Part shown: piece by piece, positions 55,442 to 64,000 of the stretch
How positions within the stretch are numbered: position 1 is the first letter of the stretch
How the letters are laid out: every line of letters begins with the position of its first letter
Assembly (NCBI GenBank): GCA_041655765.1
Contig: JBBAEU010000010.1
Span: forward strand, 1 to 64,000
Origin: Brumimicrobium sp041655765
GTDB lineage: Bacteria; Bacteroidota; Bacteroidia; Flavobacteriales_D; Crocinitomicaceae
DNA length: 64,000 nt
Reading direction: 5' to 3'
Notes under the pieces: model-generated
Seen by the model: the letters and a program-made list of their open reading frames with translations, nothing else
Database searches by the model: none
What the model was told of the DNA's origin: nothing
Made by a program: the position numbers and the translations under genes

Positions 55442-56425
55442 ATGAATCAATTTAAACAATGTTTTATGCGTTATTTTTTTAGTGTTTTTGTTTTAGTTAT
55501 TGGGTTATCCTCTTGCGTGCCAGCAAAGAAGTATAATGACTTAGTGGAAAAAGAAAGAAAATGCAACGAGGAGTTGACAAAGTTTAAAAACAAAGCCTTG
55601 GGAGAGGGAGCTCAAGTTGAAACATTGAATGCCCGATTAGATAAGTTGGTCGCTGAAAACAACCAATTAAAATCTGACACAGCAAATATTGGTAATAAAT
55701 ACCGTGAATTAAAAGCAAAATACAATAGTGAACAAGAGCTTCGTGACGATTTAGTGAATTTGTTAAATGAAATTAGACAAAGTGGTTCACAGCAAGTAAG
55801 TGATTTATCTAAAAAGTTAGAAGATAAAATCCGCGACAATCAAAAGAAAGAAGATGAGTTGATGGCTTTAGAAAACGAATTGTCAAAAAAAGAAGCGTTG
55901 CTTGTGGAGCGTGAAAAGAGGGTTCAAGAGTTAGAACGTATCATTCAAGAACAAGCAGAAGCCGTTACCAATTTAAAGAATAAAATTGCTGCCGCTTTAA
56001 CAGGATTTGAAGGAAAGGGACTAACTGTAGAGGAACGCGATGGAAAAGTATATGTTAGTTTAGAAGCAAAATTACTTTTCCCTTCGGGAAGTACTGCAAT
56101 TGCTCCAGAAGGAAAAAACGCACTAATTGATTTGGCAAAAGCACTAGAAAACGAAGTGGACTTTGAAGTAATAGTTGAAGGGCACACAGATACCGATCCA
56201 TTAAGAAGTGCTTCTCACCCCAAAAGTAACTGGGAACTATCTGTTTTACGTGCAACAGCAGTTATTGACATCATGCTCAACAACTCAACGATGAATCCAG
56301 AAATTTTAATGGCTGCCGGACGATCAGAGTTTCACCCAGTTTCTTCAGATTTAAGCAAAAACAGAAGAATTGAAGTGATTATTGCACCAAATTTAGGAGA
56401 CATCATTAAATTGTTGTCTGAATAA
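55442..56425 (+). CDS. OmpA-family lipoprotein with coiled-coil
   Basis: An outer-membrane lipoprotein of about 320-330 residues. The start is either the ATG at 55442 or the one at 55466 (MRYFFSVFVLVIGLSSC, better signal peptide); an earlier in-frame TTG at 55301 is unlikely. After the lipobox Cys comes a long coiled-coil (about 70 to 200 residues with many K/E/L), then an OmpA C-terminal domain with LLFPSGSTAIAPEGKNAL, VEGHTDTDPL, WELSVLRATAVIDIML and RRIEVII, which binds peptidoglycan. It tethers the outer membrane to the wall. It abuts the stop of the next, converging gene. Confidence 0.9.
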   Translation: MNQFKQCFMRYFFSVFVLVIGLSSCVPAKKYNDLVEKERKCNEELTKFKNKALGEGAQVETLNARLDKLVAENNQLKSDTANIGNKYRELKAKYNSEQELRDDLVNLLNEIRQSGSQQVSDLSKKLEDKIRDNQKKEDELMALENELSKKEALLVEREKRVQELERIIQEQAEAVTNLKNKIAAALTGFEGKGLTVEERDGKVYVSLEAKLLFPSGSTAIAPEGKNALIDLAKALENEVDFEVIVEGHTDTDPLRSASHPKSNWELSVLRATAVIDIMLNNSTMNPEILMAAGRSEFHPVSSDLSKNRRIEVIIAPNLGDIIKLLSE

Positions 56426-56818
56426 TTAGAATTTTAAACTAATAATTACATCTGATTCCACGGCTGTTCCCGCATACGTTGCAGGATACCATTTTGGCAT
56501 TTTTAATGCTGCTTTCTTCAATTCATCTTTGAATTCTTCTGAAATGTTATCAGCATGAACTACAGCATTAAGAACTTTTCCGTCTTTACCAATTACAACT
56601 TTCATTCTAACGTCAATTGATTTTTCGTTCTGCTTGCCCAGTTTTTGATAGTTGATGTTTTCTGTGATGAACATAATCATTTCCTGATCTCCTCCAGGAA
56701 ATTTAGCGTCTTTTACTTCAACACTTCGGTTGACATTGTTTTGTTGTGTCAAGGCTTGATTTTGAATTCCAAAAAAAAGGAAAAACCCGACAAATAGTAG
56801 TTGAGATAGTTTTCTCAT
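56426..56818 (-). CDS. Exported TonB-C-terminal-like protein
   Basis: A 130-residue protein with a signal peptide (to about residue 24) and one domain like the TonB C-terminus: AKFPGGDQEMIMFITENINY, then RMKVVIGKDGKVLNAVV and ALKMPKWYPATYAGTAV, ending VIISLKF. Stand-alone copies of this domain, without the membrane anchor and proline stalk of real TonB, are frequent in Bacteroidota. It may bind a periplasmic or outer-membrane partner. Promoter TATTTTTG at 56846-56853 on the minus strand. Confidence 0.85.
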   Translation of the reverse strand: MRKLSQLLFVGFFLFFGIQNQALTQQNNVNRSVEVKDAKFPGGDQEMIMFITENINYQKLGKQNEKSIDVRMKVVIGKDGKVLNAVVHADNISEEFKDELKKAALKMPKWYPATYAGTAVESDVIISLKF

Positions 56819-56845
56819 AATATATTACGTTAAGTTATTAGACTA

Positions 56846-56853
56846 CAAAAATA
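56846..56853 (-). promoter_or_regulatory. Promoter of the TonB-C-like gene, -7 element
   Basis: On the minus strand TATTTTTG, a full match to TAnnTTTG, 27 nt before the ATG at 56818. Confidence 0.5.
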
Positions 56854-56947
56854 CGGTTTTTTATTAAAAAACTAAAATATTGATTAATATCATGATTTTG
56901 AGCTGTCTTTTATAAGTCAAAAATTTACTTTCCATTTAAAAATATCC

Positions 56948-56955
56948 TATATTTG
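56948..56955 (+). promoter_or_regulatory. gcvP promoter, -7 element
   Basis: TATATTTG, a full match to TAnnTTTG, 23 nt before the gcvP ATG. Confidence 0.55.
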
Positions 56956-56978
56956 CAAACACTTTTAAATCCATTAAA

Positions 56979-59858
56979 ATGAGTGCTTTTTCAAATCGAC
57001 ACATTGGACTGTCAACACAAGAAAAATCGGCAATGTTAACAGAAGTTGGTGTTTCTTCAATTTCAGAGTTAATAGACAAAACGATTCCATCAAATATTCG
57101 ACTTAAAGGCGAAATTAATATTGGAAATGGTTATTCTGAAAAACAATACTTAGAATATATCAAAGATATTGCTTCAAAAAACAAAATTTTCCAATCATAC
57201 ATAGGGTTAGGATATAGTGAGACAATTGTTCCGCCAGTAATTCAAAGAAATATCCTTGAAAACCCAGGTTGGTACACGGCTTATACACCTTATCAAGCTG
57301 AAATTTCACAAGGAAGATTAGAAGCCCTTTTGAACTTCCAAACCATGATTGTAGATTTAACAGGATTGGAAATTGCTAACGCATCTTTACTAGATGAAGC
57401 AACAGCTGCAGCAGAAGCGATGATTATGTTTTTAAACGCAAGGAGTAGAGAAGACGTCAAAGCAAATAAAAATAAGTTCTTTATTTCTGAATTCTGCTAT
57501 CCCCAAACCATTGACGTGGTAAAAGGAAGAGCTTTTCATTTAGGGATTGAATTAATTATTGGTGACCCACAAACCCATACATTTGATGATGAAACTTTTG
57601 GGGCATTGGTTCAATATCCAGATGCTTTGGGTAGAATCAAAGATTTTAAACAATTCATTGCCAACGCAAAAGGAAAGGACATAAAGGTAGCAATGGCTGC
57701 AGACATCATGGCTTTGGTTCTATTAGAATCACCAGGAAACTTTGGTGTTGACGTTGTTTGTGGATCTACTCAGCGCTTTGGCGTTCCTATGGGATATGGT
57801 GGTCCTCACGCGGCTTATTTTGCTACACGAGATGAATATAAAAGATTTATTCCAGGAAGAATTATTGGTGTTTCAAAAGATGCGGATGAAAATATCGCAT
57901 ACCGAATGGCACTACAAACTAGGGAACAACATATTAAGAGAGCACGAGCAACCTCTAACATTTGTACTGCACAAGCATTATTGGCTGTGATGGCTGGCGC
58001 GTATGCAGTTTATCACGGACCAGAAGGAATCAAAAATATTGCTCAAAACATTCACAACCGTACGGCAACAATCCATAAAGCCATTGAAAAGTTAGGATAT
58101 TCTGTTCTAAACAATGAGTATTTTGATACGATTTGGGTGAAAGTTCCCGCAGGAATAGACACGAAAAAAGTAAGAGCAATTGCGGAAGAAAACGCTATCA
58201 ATCTTCTTTACTTAAACGATTCTCAATTTACAATCAGTGTAGGTGAAGGTGTTGAAGAAAAAGAAGTAAATAAATTGGTAAATACGCTTGCTAAAGCAGC
58301 TGGTAAAGACAATGTTGATGTGGCGTTTATTACCTCATCAATCGTACAAAACTTAGCGCGTACAACACCGATTTTGACACATAAAACATTCAATTCTTAT
58401 CATTCAGAAACACAAATGATGCGTTATCTGAAATGGTTAGAAAACAAAGATTTATCGTTGGTTCATTCTATGATTCCGCTTGGGTCTTGTACGATGAAAC
58501 TCAATGCAGCTTCTGAATTAATGCCAGTCACTTGGCCAGAATTTGCAAATGTTCACCCTTTTGCGCCCCTAGACCAAGTAAATGGATATCATGAAATGTT
58601 TGCAGAATTAAACAAAGATTTATCTGAAATCACTGGTTTTCATAAAATGTCTTTCCAACCAAACTCTGGAGCTTCTGGAGAATATGCAGGATTAATGGTA
58701 ATTCGTGCTTATCACACATCAAATGGAGAATCACATAGAAATGTATGTTTAATTCCTTCATCTGCTCACGGAACAAATCCAGCATCTGCAGTAATGGCAG
58801 GAATGGAAGTTGTCGTAACAAAATGTGATGAAGGTGGAAACATTGACATCGAAGATTTAAGAAAAAACGCTGAAAAACACAGTGAAAATCTAGGTGCAAT
58901 TATGATAACATATCCTTCTACACACGGGGTTTACGAAACGGGAATCAAAGAAATTATAAAAATTGTTCACGACCACGGAGGACAAGTTTATATGGATGGC
59001 GCAAACATGAACGCACAAGTTGGATTGACAAATCCAGGAGAAATTGGAGCCGATGTTTGTCATCTTAACTTACATAAAACATTTGCAATTCCACACGGTG
59101 GTGGAGGCCCAGGAATGGGACCAATTGGCGTTGCAAAACATTTAGCCCCTTTCCTACCAGGAAGTGCTGTTATAGAAAACATGGGTGGAGAAAAAGCGAT
59201 TAAATCTGTTTCTGCTGCCCCTTTTGGAAGTGCTTTAATCTTATTAATTCCTTTTGGATATATCAAAATGTTAGGAACAAAAGGGTTGACACATTCAACA
59301 GAAATGGCAATGTTAAACGCAAATTACTTGAAAGCAAGATTAAAAAATCATTATCCAATCTTATATTCTGGAGAAAATGGAACCGTTGCGCACGAGTTGA
59401 TTTTAGATTGTAGAGGTTTCAAAAAAGCCTCTGGTGTTGAAGTGGGCGACATTGCAAAACGATTAATGGACTATGGTTTCCATGCTCCAACTGTATCATT
59501 CCCTGTTGCAGGGACATTAATGGTTGAGCCAACGGAATCAGAAGATAAAGAAGAATTGGACCGTTTTTGTGAGGCAATGATTAACATTAGAAAAGAAATT
59601 CAAGAGATTGAAGACGGTAAATACAGTCAAGAGGACAATCTCTTGAAAAATGCACCACATACGGCAGAGTGTATGATTAACCAAGAATGGACACATAGTT
59701 ATTCACCAAAAGAAGCCGCTTTCCCATTGGATTATTTAGTGGGACACAAATACTGGGTTCCCGTTCGTCGAGTAGATGATGCTTATGGTGATAGAAATTT
59801 AGTATGTTCTTGTCCCGATATTTCTGAATATAGTAAAGAAGAAACTTTATCGGTTTAA
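56979..59858 (+). CDS. gcvP: glycine dehydrogenase (aminomethyl-transferring), P-protein
   Basis: A 959-residue single-chain P-protein (fused N- and C-halves). Conserved parts are FSNRHIGLSTQEK, PYQAEISQGRLEALLNFQTMI, MGYGGPHAAYFA, SLVHSMIPLGSCTMKLN, and the PLP Lys K700 in NLHKTFAIPHGGGGPGMG. It decarboxylates glycine and passes the methylamine to the lipoyl H-protein of the glycine cleavage system. The H- and T-protein genes are not in this window. A perfect inverted repeat follows the stop. Confidence 0.97.
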   Translation: MSAFSNRHIGLSTQEKSAMLTEVGVSSISELIDKTIPSNIRLKGEINIGNGYSEKQYLEYIKDIASKNKIFQSYIGLGYSETIVPPVIQRNILENPGWYTAYTPYQAEISQGRLEALLNFQTMIVDLTGLEIANASLLDEATAAAEAMIMFLNARSREDVKANKNKFFISEFCYPQTIDVVKGRAFHLGIELIIGDPQTHTFDDETFGALVQYPDALGRIKDFKQFIANAKGKDIKVAMAADIMALVLLESPGNFGVDVVCGSTQRFGVPMGYGGPHAAYFATRDEYKRFIPGRIIGVSKDADENIAYRMALQTREQHIKRARATSNICTAQALLAVMAGAYAVYHGPEGIKNIAQNIHNRTATIHKAIEKLGYSVLNNEYFDTIWVKVPAGIDTKKVRAIAEENAINLLYLNDSQFTISVGEGVEEKEVNKLVNTLAKAAGKDNVDVAFITSSIVQNLARTTPILTHKTFNSYHSETQMMRYLKWLENKDLSLVHSMIPLGSCTMKLNAASELMPVTWPEFANVHPFAPLDQVNGYHEMFAELNKDLSEITGFHKMSFQPNSGASGEYAGLMVIRAYHTSNGESHRNVCLIPSSAHGTNPASAVMAGMEVVVTKCDEGGNIDIEDLRKNAEKHSENLGAIMITYPSTHGVYETGIKEIIKIVHDHGGQVYMDGANMNAQVGLTNPGEIGADVCHLNLHKTFAIPHGGGGPGMGPIGVAKHLAPFLPGSAVIENMGGEKAIKSVSAAPFGSALILLIPFGYIKMLGTKGLTHSTEMAMLNANYLKARLKNHYPILYSGENGTVAHELILDCRGFKKASGVEVGDIAKRLMDYGFHAPTVSFPVAGTLMVEPTESEDKEELDRFCEAMINIRKEIQEIEDGKYSQEDNLLKNAPHTAECMINQEWTHSYSPKEAAFPLDYLVGHKYWVPVRRVDDAYGDRNLVCSCPDISEYSKEETLSV

Positions 59859-59866
59859 ATGAACAT

Positions 59867-59921
59867 TTTTAAGGAATAATAAAGCGTTTTTACATATAAA
59901 GTGAGTTATTATTCCTTAAAA
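59867..59921 (+). terminator. Perfect 16-bp inverted repeat after gcvP
   Basis: Two 16-nt arms (59867-59882 and 59906-59921) are exactly complementary around a 23-nt loop. They are AT-rich and no long T-run follows, so this may be a weak terminator, an mRNA 3' stabiliser or a protein-binding site. It fills the gap between gcvP and the next gene. Confidence 0.5.
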
Positions 59922-59941
59922 TCTTAAATCCTATAAAAGAA

Positions 59942-60325
59942 ATGGACTATCAAATAGAAATAAAGTTTAAAAATTTACTCAACAAATTAGGAGAAAAATT
60001 TAACGGTCCGATGGACATGGAATCTGTCTTGTTTCTTATCGGTGTTCAAGAATTGGGAAATGGATATCAAAAGTTTTCTAAACGCCAAAAGTTAGAACTC
60101 ATTCATGTTGCAACTTGTACCATTCTCATTCCTTATGGGATTTATGAAAAAATCGGCAGAGACGAAGACAATTGGCCTCATTTTAAACTGGTCAAGGAGT
60201 TACCTGCTTTAGAAGAGGCAGAGCAAACACACCTCATCAAAGAAGCTATTATGGCTTATTTTGAAGACATGGATAATAAACCAACCGAGATTGAGGTTCG
60301 AGAATCTTTGAAAGAAAGTCAATAA
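59942..60325 (+). CDS. Conserved hypothetical protein
   Basis: A 127-residue soluble, mostly helical protein without signal peptide or membrane helix. It begins YQIEIKFKNLLNKLGEKF, has MDMESVLFLIGVQELG and a basic YQKFSKRQKLELIHVATCTIL, and ends acidic. I do not recognise a family. The gene is preceded by the inverted repeat after gcvP and followed by ddl 121 bp later. Confidence 0.65.
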   Translation: MDYQIEIKFKNLLNKLGEKFNGPMDMESVLFLIGVQELGNGYQKFSKRQKLELIHVATCTILIPYGIYEKIGRDEDNWPHFKLVKELPALEEAEQTHLIKEAIMAYFEDMDNKPTEIEVRESLKESQ

Positions 60326-60446
60326 AACCTGTTTCAGCTCAAGTAACAAATCAGGCAATCAACACAAAAATGATAATAACTTCCTAGTATTATCTTACAA
60401 GAATTGTTGTTTTTTTGCGTAATTCGTGGAAATAATCAAATTTTAG

Positions 60447-61430
60447 ATGAAAAACATCGGAATCTTTTGTGGTGGATATTCGTCAGAGTATGAAATATCT
60501 ATAAAAAGCGCAACGACCATTTTAAGTAAATTGCCGAAAGAAAAGTATAACGCTTTTTTAGTAAAAGTTTCTAAAAAAGGTTGGTTCGCTGAATATAACG
60601 GGGAAAACACAAAAGTTTCCCCTGAAGACTTTTCTTTTCACTTATCAAATGGTGAAAGAATCACAATAGACGTTGCGCACATATACATTCATGGTCACCC
60701 TGGAGAAAATGGAAAATTACAAGCTTATTTTGAGATGAAAAACATTCCTTTTATCAATAGTGGTGCATTGTCTTCCGAATTATCATTTGACAAATGGTTT
60801 TGCAACCAATTTCTAAAAGGGTTTGGAATCAAGGTGGCAGAATCTGTTTTGTTATTGAAAGATTCCGAATATTCCATCCAAGAAATAGGCGACAAATTAA
60901 AGTATCCGCTATTTGTGAAACCAGCAGACTCAGGCTCTAGTTATGGAATCTCAAAAGTTTATAAAGAGACACATTTACAAAAGGCAATTGATGAGGCTTT
61001 TGCCGAAGGAGAAACCGTTGTGTGTGAATCTTTTTTAGATGGAACAGAAATTACGTGTGGTGTTTACAGAGATGAAAAAGGAATTCACGCTTTGCCATGC
61101 ATAGAAATTGTTCCAGATACCGATTTTTTTGATTTTGAAGCAAAATATCTAGGAAAATCTCAAGAAATCTGTCCTGCTCGAATCAGTGATGAAAACACAA
61201 AGAAAACACAAGAAATAACAAAAAAAATATACCAAATTCTTCGTATGCGCTCCATTGCTCGTGTAGATTATATGCTCATAGACAACGAACCATACGTGAT
61301 TGAAGTAAATACAACGCCTGGTTTTACCGAAGCTTCTTTGGTTCCTAAAATGCTAAATGAGGCAGGTATTTCATTAACAGATTTTTGGGAGGCGATTTAT
61401 GAATATGAAATAAATCAACAGCAAAAATAG
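60447..61430 (+). CDS. ddl: D-alanine--D-alanine ligase
   Basis: A 327-residue ATP-grasp ligase of usual length. IGIFCGGYSSEYEISIKSA is the N-terminal motif, HIYIHGHPGENGKLQAYFEM the substrate loop, VKPADSGSSYGISKV the ATP-binding segment, and EVNTTPGFTEASLVPKML the metal-binding end. It joins two D-Ala for peptidoglycan precursor synthesis. It stands alone here, not in an mra/mur cluster. Confidence 0.96.
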   Translation: MKNIGIFCGGYSSEYEISIKSATTILSKLPKEKYNAFLVKVSKKGWFAEYNGENTKVSPEDFSFHLSNGERITIDVAHIYIHGHPGENGKLQAYFEMKNIPFINSGALSSELSFDKWFCNQFLKGFGIKVAESVLLLKDSEYSIQEIGDKLKYPLFVKPADSGSSYGISKVYKETHLQKAIDEAFAEGETVVCESFLDGTEITCGVYRDEKGIHALPCIEIVPDTDFFDFEAKYLGKSQEICPARISDENTKKTQEITKKIYQILRMRSIARVDYMLIDNEPYVIEVNTTPGFTEASLVPKMLNEAGISLTDFWEAIYEYEINQQQK

Positions 61431-61588
61431 TGTTTGTGTTTGATTGTGCTGTGGTAAGAAAAAAGCGAATGTAAACAGTAGAAAAACAATATTGACAAAT
61501 AATTTGTACTACTTGTAAAACACAACCACACAAAATGAAGTTATTTAATGATTTGATTTTAAATAATGATAGTAAGCAGTTAAATTTT

Positions 61589-61596
61589 TACATTTG
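61589..61596 (+). promoter_or_regulatory. Histidine kinase promoter, -7 element very close to start codon
   Basis: TACATTTG, a full match to TAnnTTTG, 5 nt before the ATG at 61602: another candidate leaderless start. Confidence 0.5.
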
Positions 61597-61601
61597 AACC
61601 A

Positions 61602-63155
61602 ATGAATCTCTACTCAAATAAACAAAAATGGAAAATTGCATTACTTGTGATTGCACTTTTAATGGTTGGAGCCTCTTTGTTTGTATCAAACAGAATCGTC
61701 AATGAAGTAGCTAAAAGAGAAAGGGAAAAGGTTACACAATGGGCAGACGCAATTAAAAAGCGGGCAGAATTGGTTCGATTAACCAATGACTCATTCGAAG
61801 AGCTGAGAAACAAAGAATTAAACGAAATGCAATTATGGATTGATGCAACAAAGGAAATATCTAAGAAATCTCCTTTGAATGGAAACATTTCCTACGATTT
61901 CCCTTTTAAGATTATCAATCAAAATAAAGATATACCGGTAATTGTTTTGGATCAAGACAAAAACGTTTCTACGTTTATCAACCTTGACTTTTCAAAAGAC
62001 GATTTAAAAATTCATTTCCCAGATAAAAACGATCAAGAAATCGATAGTCTTTTCAATGATTCTTTGGTGAAATTGACAGGGATTTGGGATAAGAAAAACC
62101 CATCATTCACTGTTGAAGTTTATGACGATTTGTTTATGTCATATTTTTACAGCGATTCTAGAAATATTATACACTTAGAAAACGAGCGAGATTCTTTAAT
62201 CAATGCGTTTAACAATGAATTAATTGAAAATGCTGATTTGGTTCCTGTAATCATAACTGATAGTTTACACCAAACGGTAATAGCCACAAATTTACCAGCT
62301 GAAAAGACAGATAGTATTCATTTGGCGCAAACGTTGAAACAGCTTTCCATTGAAAATAAACCCATAGACATTCATTTTTCTGAAAACGAAACGAGTTATG
62401 TGTATTACGCAACAAGTCCTGAACTTACACAACTTCGCTATTTTCCGTATATTCAATTCCTCATGATAGGTTTGTTTATTTTGATTGGATACATCATTTT
62501 TTCTACCTTTAGAAAGGCTGAACAAAATCAAGTTTGGGCAGGGATGGCAAAAGAAACAGCACATCAACTGGGAACACCTATTTCTTCATTAATGGCGTGG
62601 GTTCAATTATTAGAAGCAAAAGAAGAAACCCAAGAAATTGCCACTGAAATGAACAAAGATGTTGAGCGATTAACATTAGTGACCGACCGTTTTTCTAAAA
62701 TCGGGGCAAACACGCAATTGGAAGACAAAAATATAGTTTACACATTAAATAATTGCCTTGAATATCTGCGAAAACGCTTTCCTGAAAAGGTGATTATTTC
62801 TTTCCAAAGTGAAGAAAATGAAGTCATTGTTCCACACAACCCGCCTTTGATAGAATGGGTTGTTGAGAATATCTGTAAAAATGCAGTTGACGCAATGGAG
62901 GGCGAAGGAAAAATTGATGTTCGGGTAATTCGCCAAAACGACTTAATTCATATTGATATTTCTGACAATGGAAAAGGAATGACACCGTCGCAACAACGAA
63001 CAGTTTTTGAACCTGGATTTACAACAAAAAAACGCGGTTGGGGATTGGGAACAACCTTGGCAAAAAGAATCATTCATGATTATCACAAAGGAAAACTGAG
63101 GGTGCTTTCTTCTGAAATTGGTGTTGGAACAACTTTTAGAATTACGTTATCGTAA
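61602..63155 (+). CDS. Sensor histidine kinase (orphan)
   Basis: A 517-residue membrane kinase. Helices near residues 10-30 and 284-305 enclose a periplasmic sensor of about 250 residues; an amphipathic helix after the first segment (AKREREKVTQWADAIKKR) resembles a signalling coil. The dimerisation domain has H321 in ETAHQLGTPISSL, with the HQLGTP variant common in Bacteroidota. The ATPase domain has ENICKNAVDAME, DISDNGKGM and RGWGLGTTLAKRI, all intact. No response regulator is adjacent. It converges with the S41 protease gene. Confidence 0.92.
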   Translation: MNLYSNKQKWKIALLVIALLMVGASLFVSNRIVNEVAKREREKVTQWADAIKKRAELVRLTNDSFEELRNKELNEMQLWIDATKEISKKSPLNGNISYDFPFKIINQNKDIPVIVLDQDKNVSTFINLDFSKDDLKIHFPDKNDQEIDSLFNDSLVKLTGIWDKKNPSFTVEVYDDLFMSYFYSDSRNIIHLENERDSLINAFNNELIENADLVPVIITDSLHQTVIATNLPAEKTDSIHLAQTLKQLSIENKPIDIHFSENETSYVYYATSPELTQLRYFPYIQFLMIGLFILIGYIIFSTFRKAEQNQVWAGMAKETAHQLGTPISSLMAWVQLLEAKEETQEIATEMNKDVERLTLVTDRFSKIGANTQLEDKNIVYTLNNCLEYLRKRFPEKVIISFQSEENEVIVPHNPPLIEWVVENICKNAVDAMEGEGKIDVRVIRQNDLIHIDISDNGKGMTPSQQRTVFEPGFTTKKRGWGLGTTLAKRIIHDYHKGKLRVLSSEIGVGTTFRITLS

Positions 63156-63170
63156 ATCAATCACAAAACG

Positions 63171-64000
63171 CTATTTATTCTCCAGCGTTTCAATCGCAAT
63201 TTCGATTTCCTTATCTATCTGATTAAAGATAAAAAACGCTCCCTTTTCAAGCCATTTTTGCCTTGCAACCTCTCCCTTTAGTTTGTTTTTTATAAGGTTT
63301 AACGATGTTTTCATTTGATTGGAATCAACTGGAATGTCATACTTCTTTTCTCCAAATTCTACAAAATCTTGAATTATTTTGTCTGAAACGTGAAACTTCT
63401 TGTCGAAATCTCTATACGATTCATATTTGTTTAAGTCATGGAAACGCGCAAATTGAAAAGAGTATTCATTAAAAACGCCAGCAAATTGAAGTTTACGGTA
63501 ATAACTCGTAACCCCAACGGTGTCGAGAGGCACAAAAACATCGGGCATAATTCCGCCACCACCATAAACGACTTTCCCTTTTGGCGTTATGTATTTTAAC
63601 GAATCCACCATCAAGGAAGAGTCAACTGCGTATAATTCTCCTTCTTCATATCGTTGCAACTCTTCCATCATGTAGTCTTCATAGTTTCCAGAATACGGCT
63701 TTTGAATAGAGCGACCAGTTGGTGTATAATATCGCGAAACGGTTAAACGCAAATCACTCCCATCTCGCAAAGGAATACTTTGTTGAACAAGACCCTTCCC
63801 GAAAGAACGTCTTCCAATGATTGTTCCCCTGTCATTGTCTTGAATTGCACCTGCAACGATTTCGCTCGCTGATGCCGAACTGCTATTAATTAAAACAGCA
63901 ATGCCAACGTCTTTTAAAAATGGTTGACCTTCGGCATAAATTGTTTGTTCTGGACTTGCTTTTCCTTTTGTAGAAACAATCGGCGTTCCTCTTTCTAACA
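63171..64000 (-). CDS. S41-family C-terminal processing protease (N-terminus outside window)
   Basis: The frame stays open to the right edge, so only the C-terminal 276 residues are seen. Reading in from the edge, ERGTPIVSTKGKASPEQ is followed by VLINSSSASASEIVAGAI with the catalytic Ser, and RRSFGKGLVQQSIPL with the catalytic Lys, then RYYTPTGRSIQKP. This Ser/Lys dyad defines CtpA/Prc proteases, which trim the C-termini of periplasmic proteins. The PDZ domain should lie beyond the window. The tail after about 63560 is a Bacteroidota-type extension. Confidence 0.93.
   Translation of the reverse strand, partial: LERGTPIVSTKGKASPEQTIYAEGQPFLKDVGIAVLINSSSASASEIVAGAIQDNDRGTIIGRRSFGKGLVQQSIPLRDGSDLRLTVSRYYTPTGRSIQKPYSGNYEDYMMEELQRYEEGELYAVDSSLMVDSLKYITPKGKVVYGGGGIMPDVFVPLDTVGVTSYYRKLQFAGVFNEYSFQFARFHDLNKYESYRDFDKKFHVSDKIIQDFVEFGEKKYDIPVDSNQMKTSLNLIKNKLKGEVARQKWLEKGAFFIFNQIDKEIEIAIETLENK

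Noticed and set aside
1..64000. CRISPR arrays, tRNA/rRNA genes, insertion sequences, prophage or integrase genes
   Set aside because: No regularly spaced repeats, no cloverleaf or rRNA-like sequence, and no transposase, integrase or phage proteins were seen on either strand.

Overview
The window is a chromosomal segment of a low-GC Gram-negative bacterium of the phylum Bacteroidota, most likely order Flavobacteriales (family not resolved). The evidence is the promoter style (TAnnTTTG -7 elements before about 15 genes, no obvious Shine-Dalgarno sites), a type IX secretion sorting domain, GldA of the gliding ABC transporter, an ABC-permease/M1-peptidase fusion, a three-gene SdhCAB with one cytochrome b subunit, a DksA-like protein without zinc-finger cysteines, and many outer-membrane barrels and lipoproteins. 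There is no rRNA, tRNA, CRISPR array, insertion sequence or prophage. It reads as core genome with a few accessory pockets.

Layout. 1-10.7 kb: end of an unknown gene; M23 peptidase plus FAD oxidoreductase (minus); purD, a CNNM/CBS protein and a PpiD-type foldase (plus); galE plus barrel protein, DUF2141 and Sco proteins (minus). 10.7-17.9 kb: paaZ-cysS (plus), a barrel protein and DNA polymerase III delta' (minus), then a long Ala/Lys/Glu coiled-coil protein ended by a strong terminator. 18-21.6 kb: sdhCAB. 21.7-25.5 kb: an overlapping GT39/GT2 pair and a class I aminotransferase. 25.5-25.9 kb: the only gene-free stretch over 300 bp, holding a self-contained promoter-terminator unit (candidate small RNA, minus) and a duplicated promoter element before yebC. 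25.9-34.6 kb: yebC-cvpA, gldA, asd, a sodium:solute symporter with a 40-residue membrane protein in front, a racemase/acetyltransferase pair, and RDD-rsmI. 34.7-42.3 kb: a two-component system followed by a TolC/adaptor/CzcA-type RND efflux operon. 42.3-50.6 kb: DUF3820, AsmA, a T9SS cargo protein, a GNAT-like protein, a DksA-like regulator with lspA, and udk with an unknown exported protein. 50.8-56.8 kb: ABC ATPase plus permease/M1 fusion, OmpA-like lipoprotein, TonB-C-like protein. 57-64 kb: gcvP, a small unknown protein, ddl, a histidine kinase, and an S41 C-terminal processing protease cut by the window edge.

How the parts work together. Many genes serve the envelope: wall precursor and remodelling (ddl, M23), lipoprotein maturation (lspA), outer-membrane folding and export (PpiD, AsmA, OmpA, T9SS cargo), lipid-linked sugar transfer (GT2/GT39), gliding (gldA) and efflux. 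The rest is central metabolism (sdhCAB, gcvP, purD, asd, udk, cysS). Three convergent gene pairs share or abut their stop codons with no room for a terminator.

I see no clear-cut undescribed multigene system. The best leads are the candidate small RNA/attenuator at 25.6-25.7 kb, a recurrent -7 element 4-7 nt upstream of start codons (possible leaderless mRNAs), the micro-protein before the symporter, and two active-site substitutions (M23 His to Cys; CzcA-type Asp to Glu).
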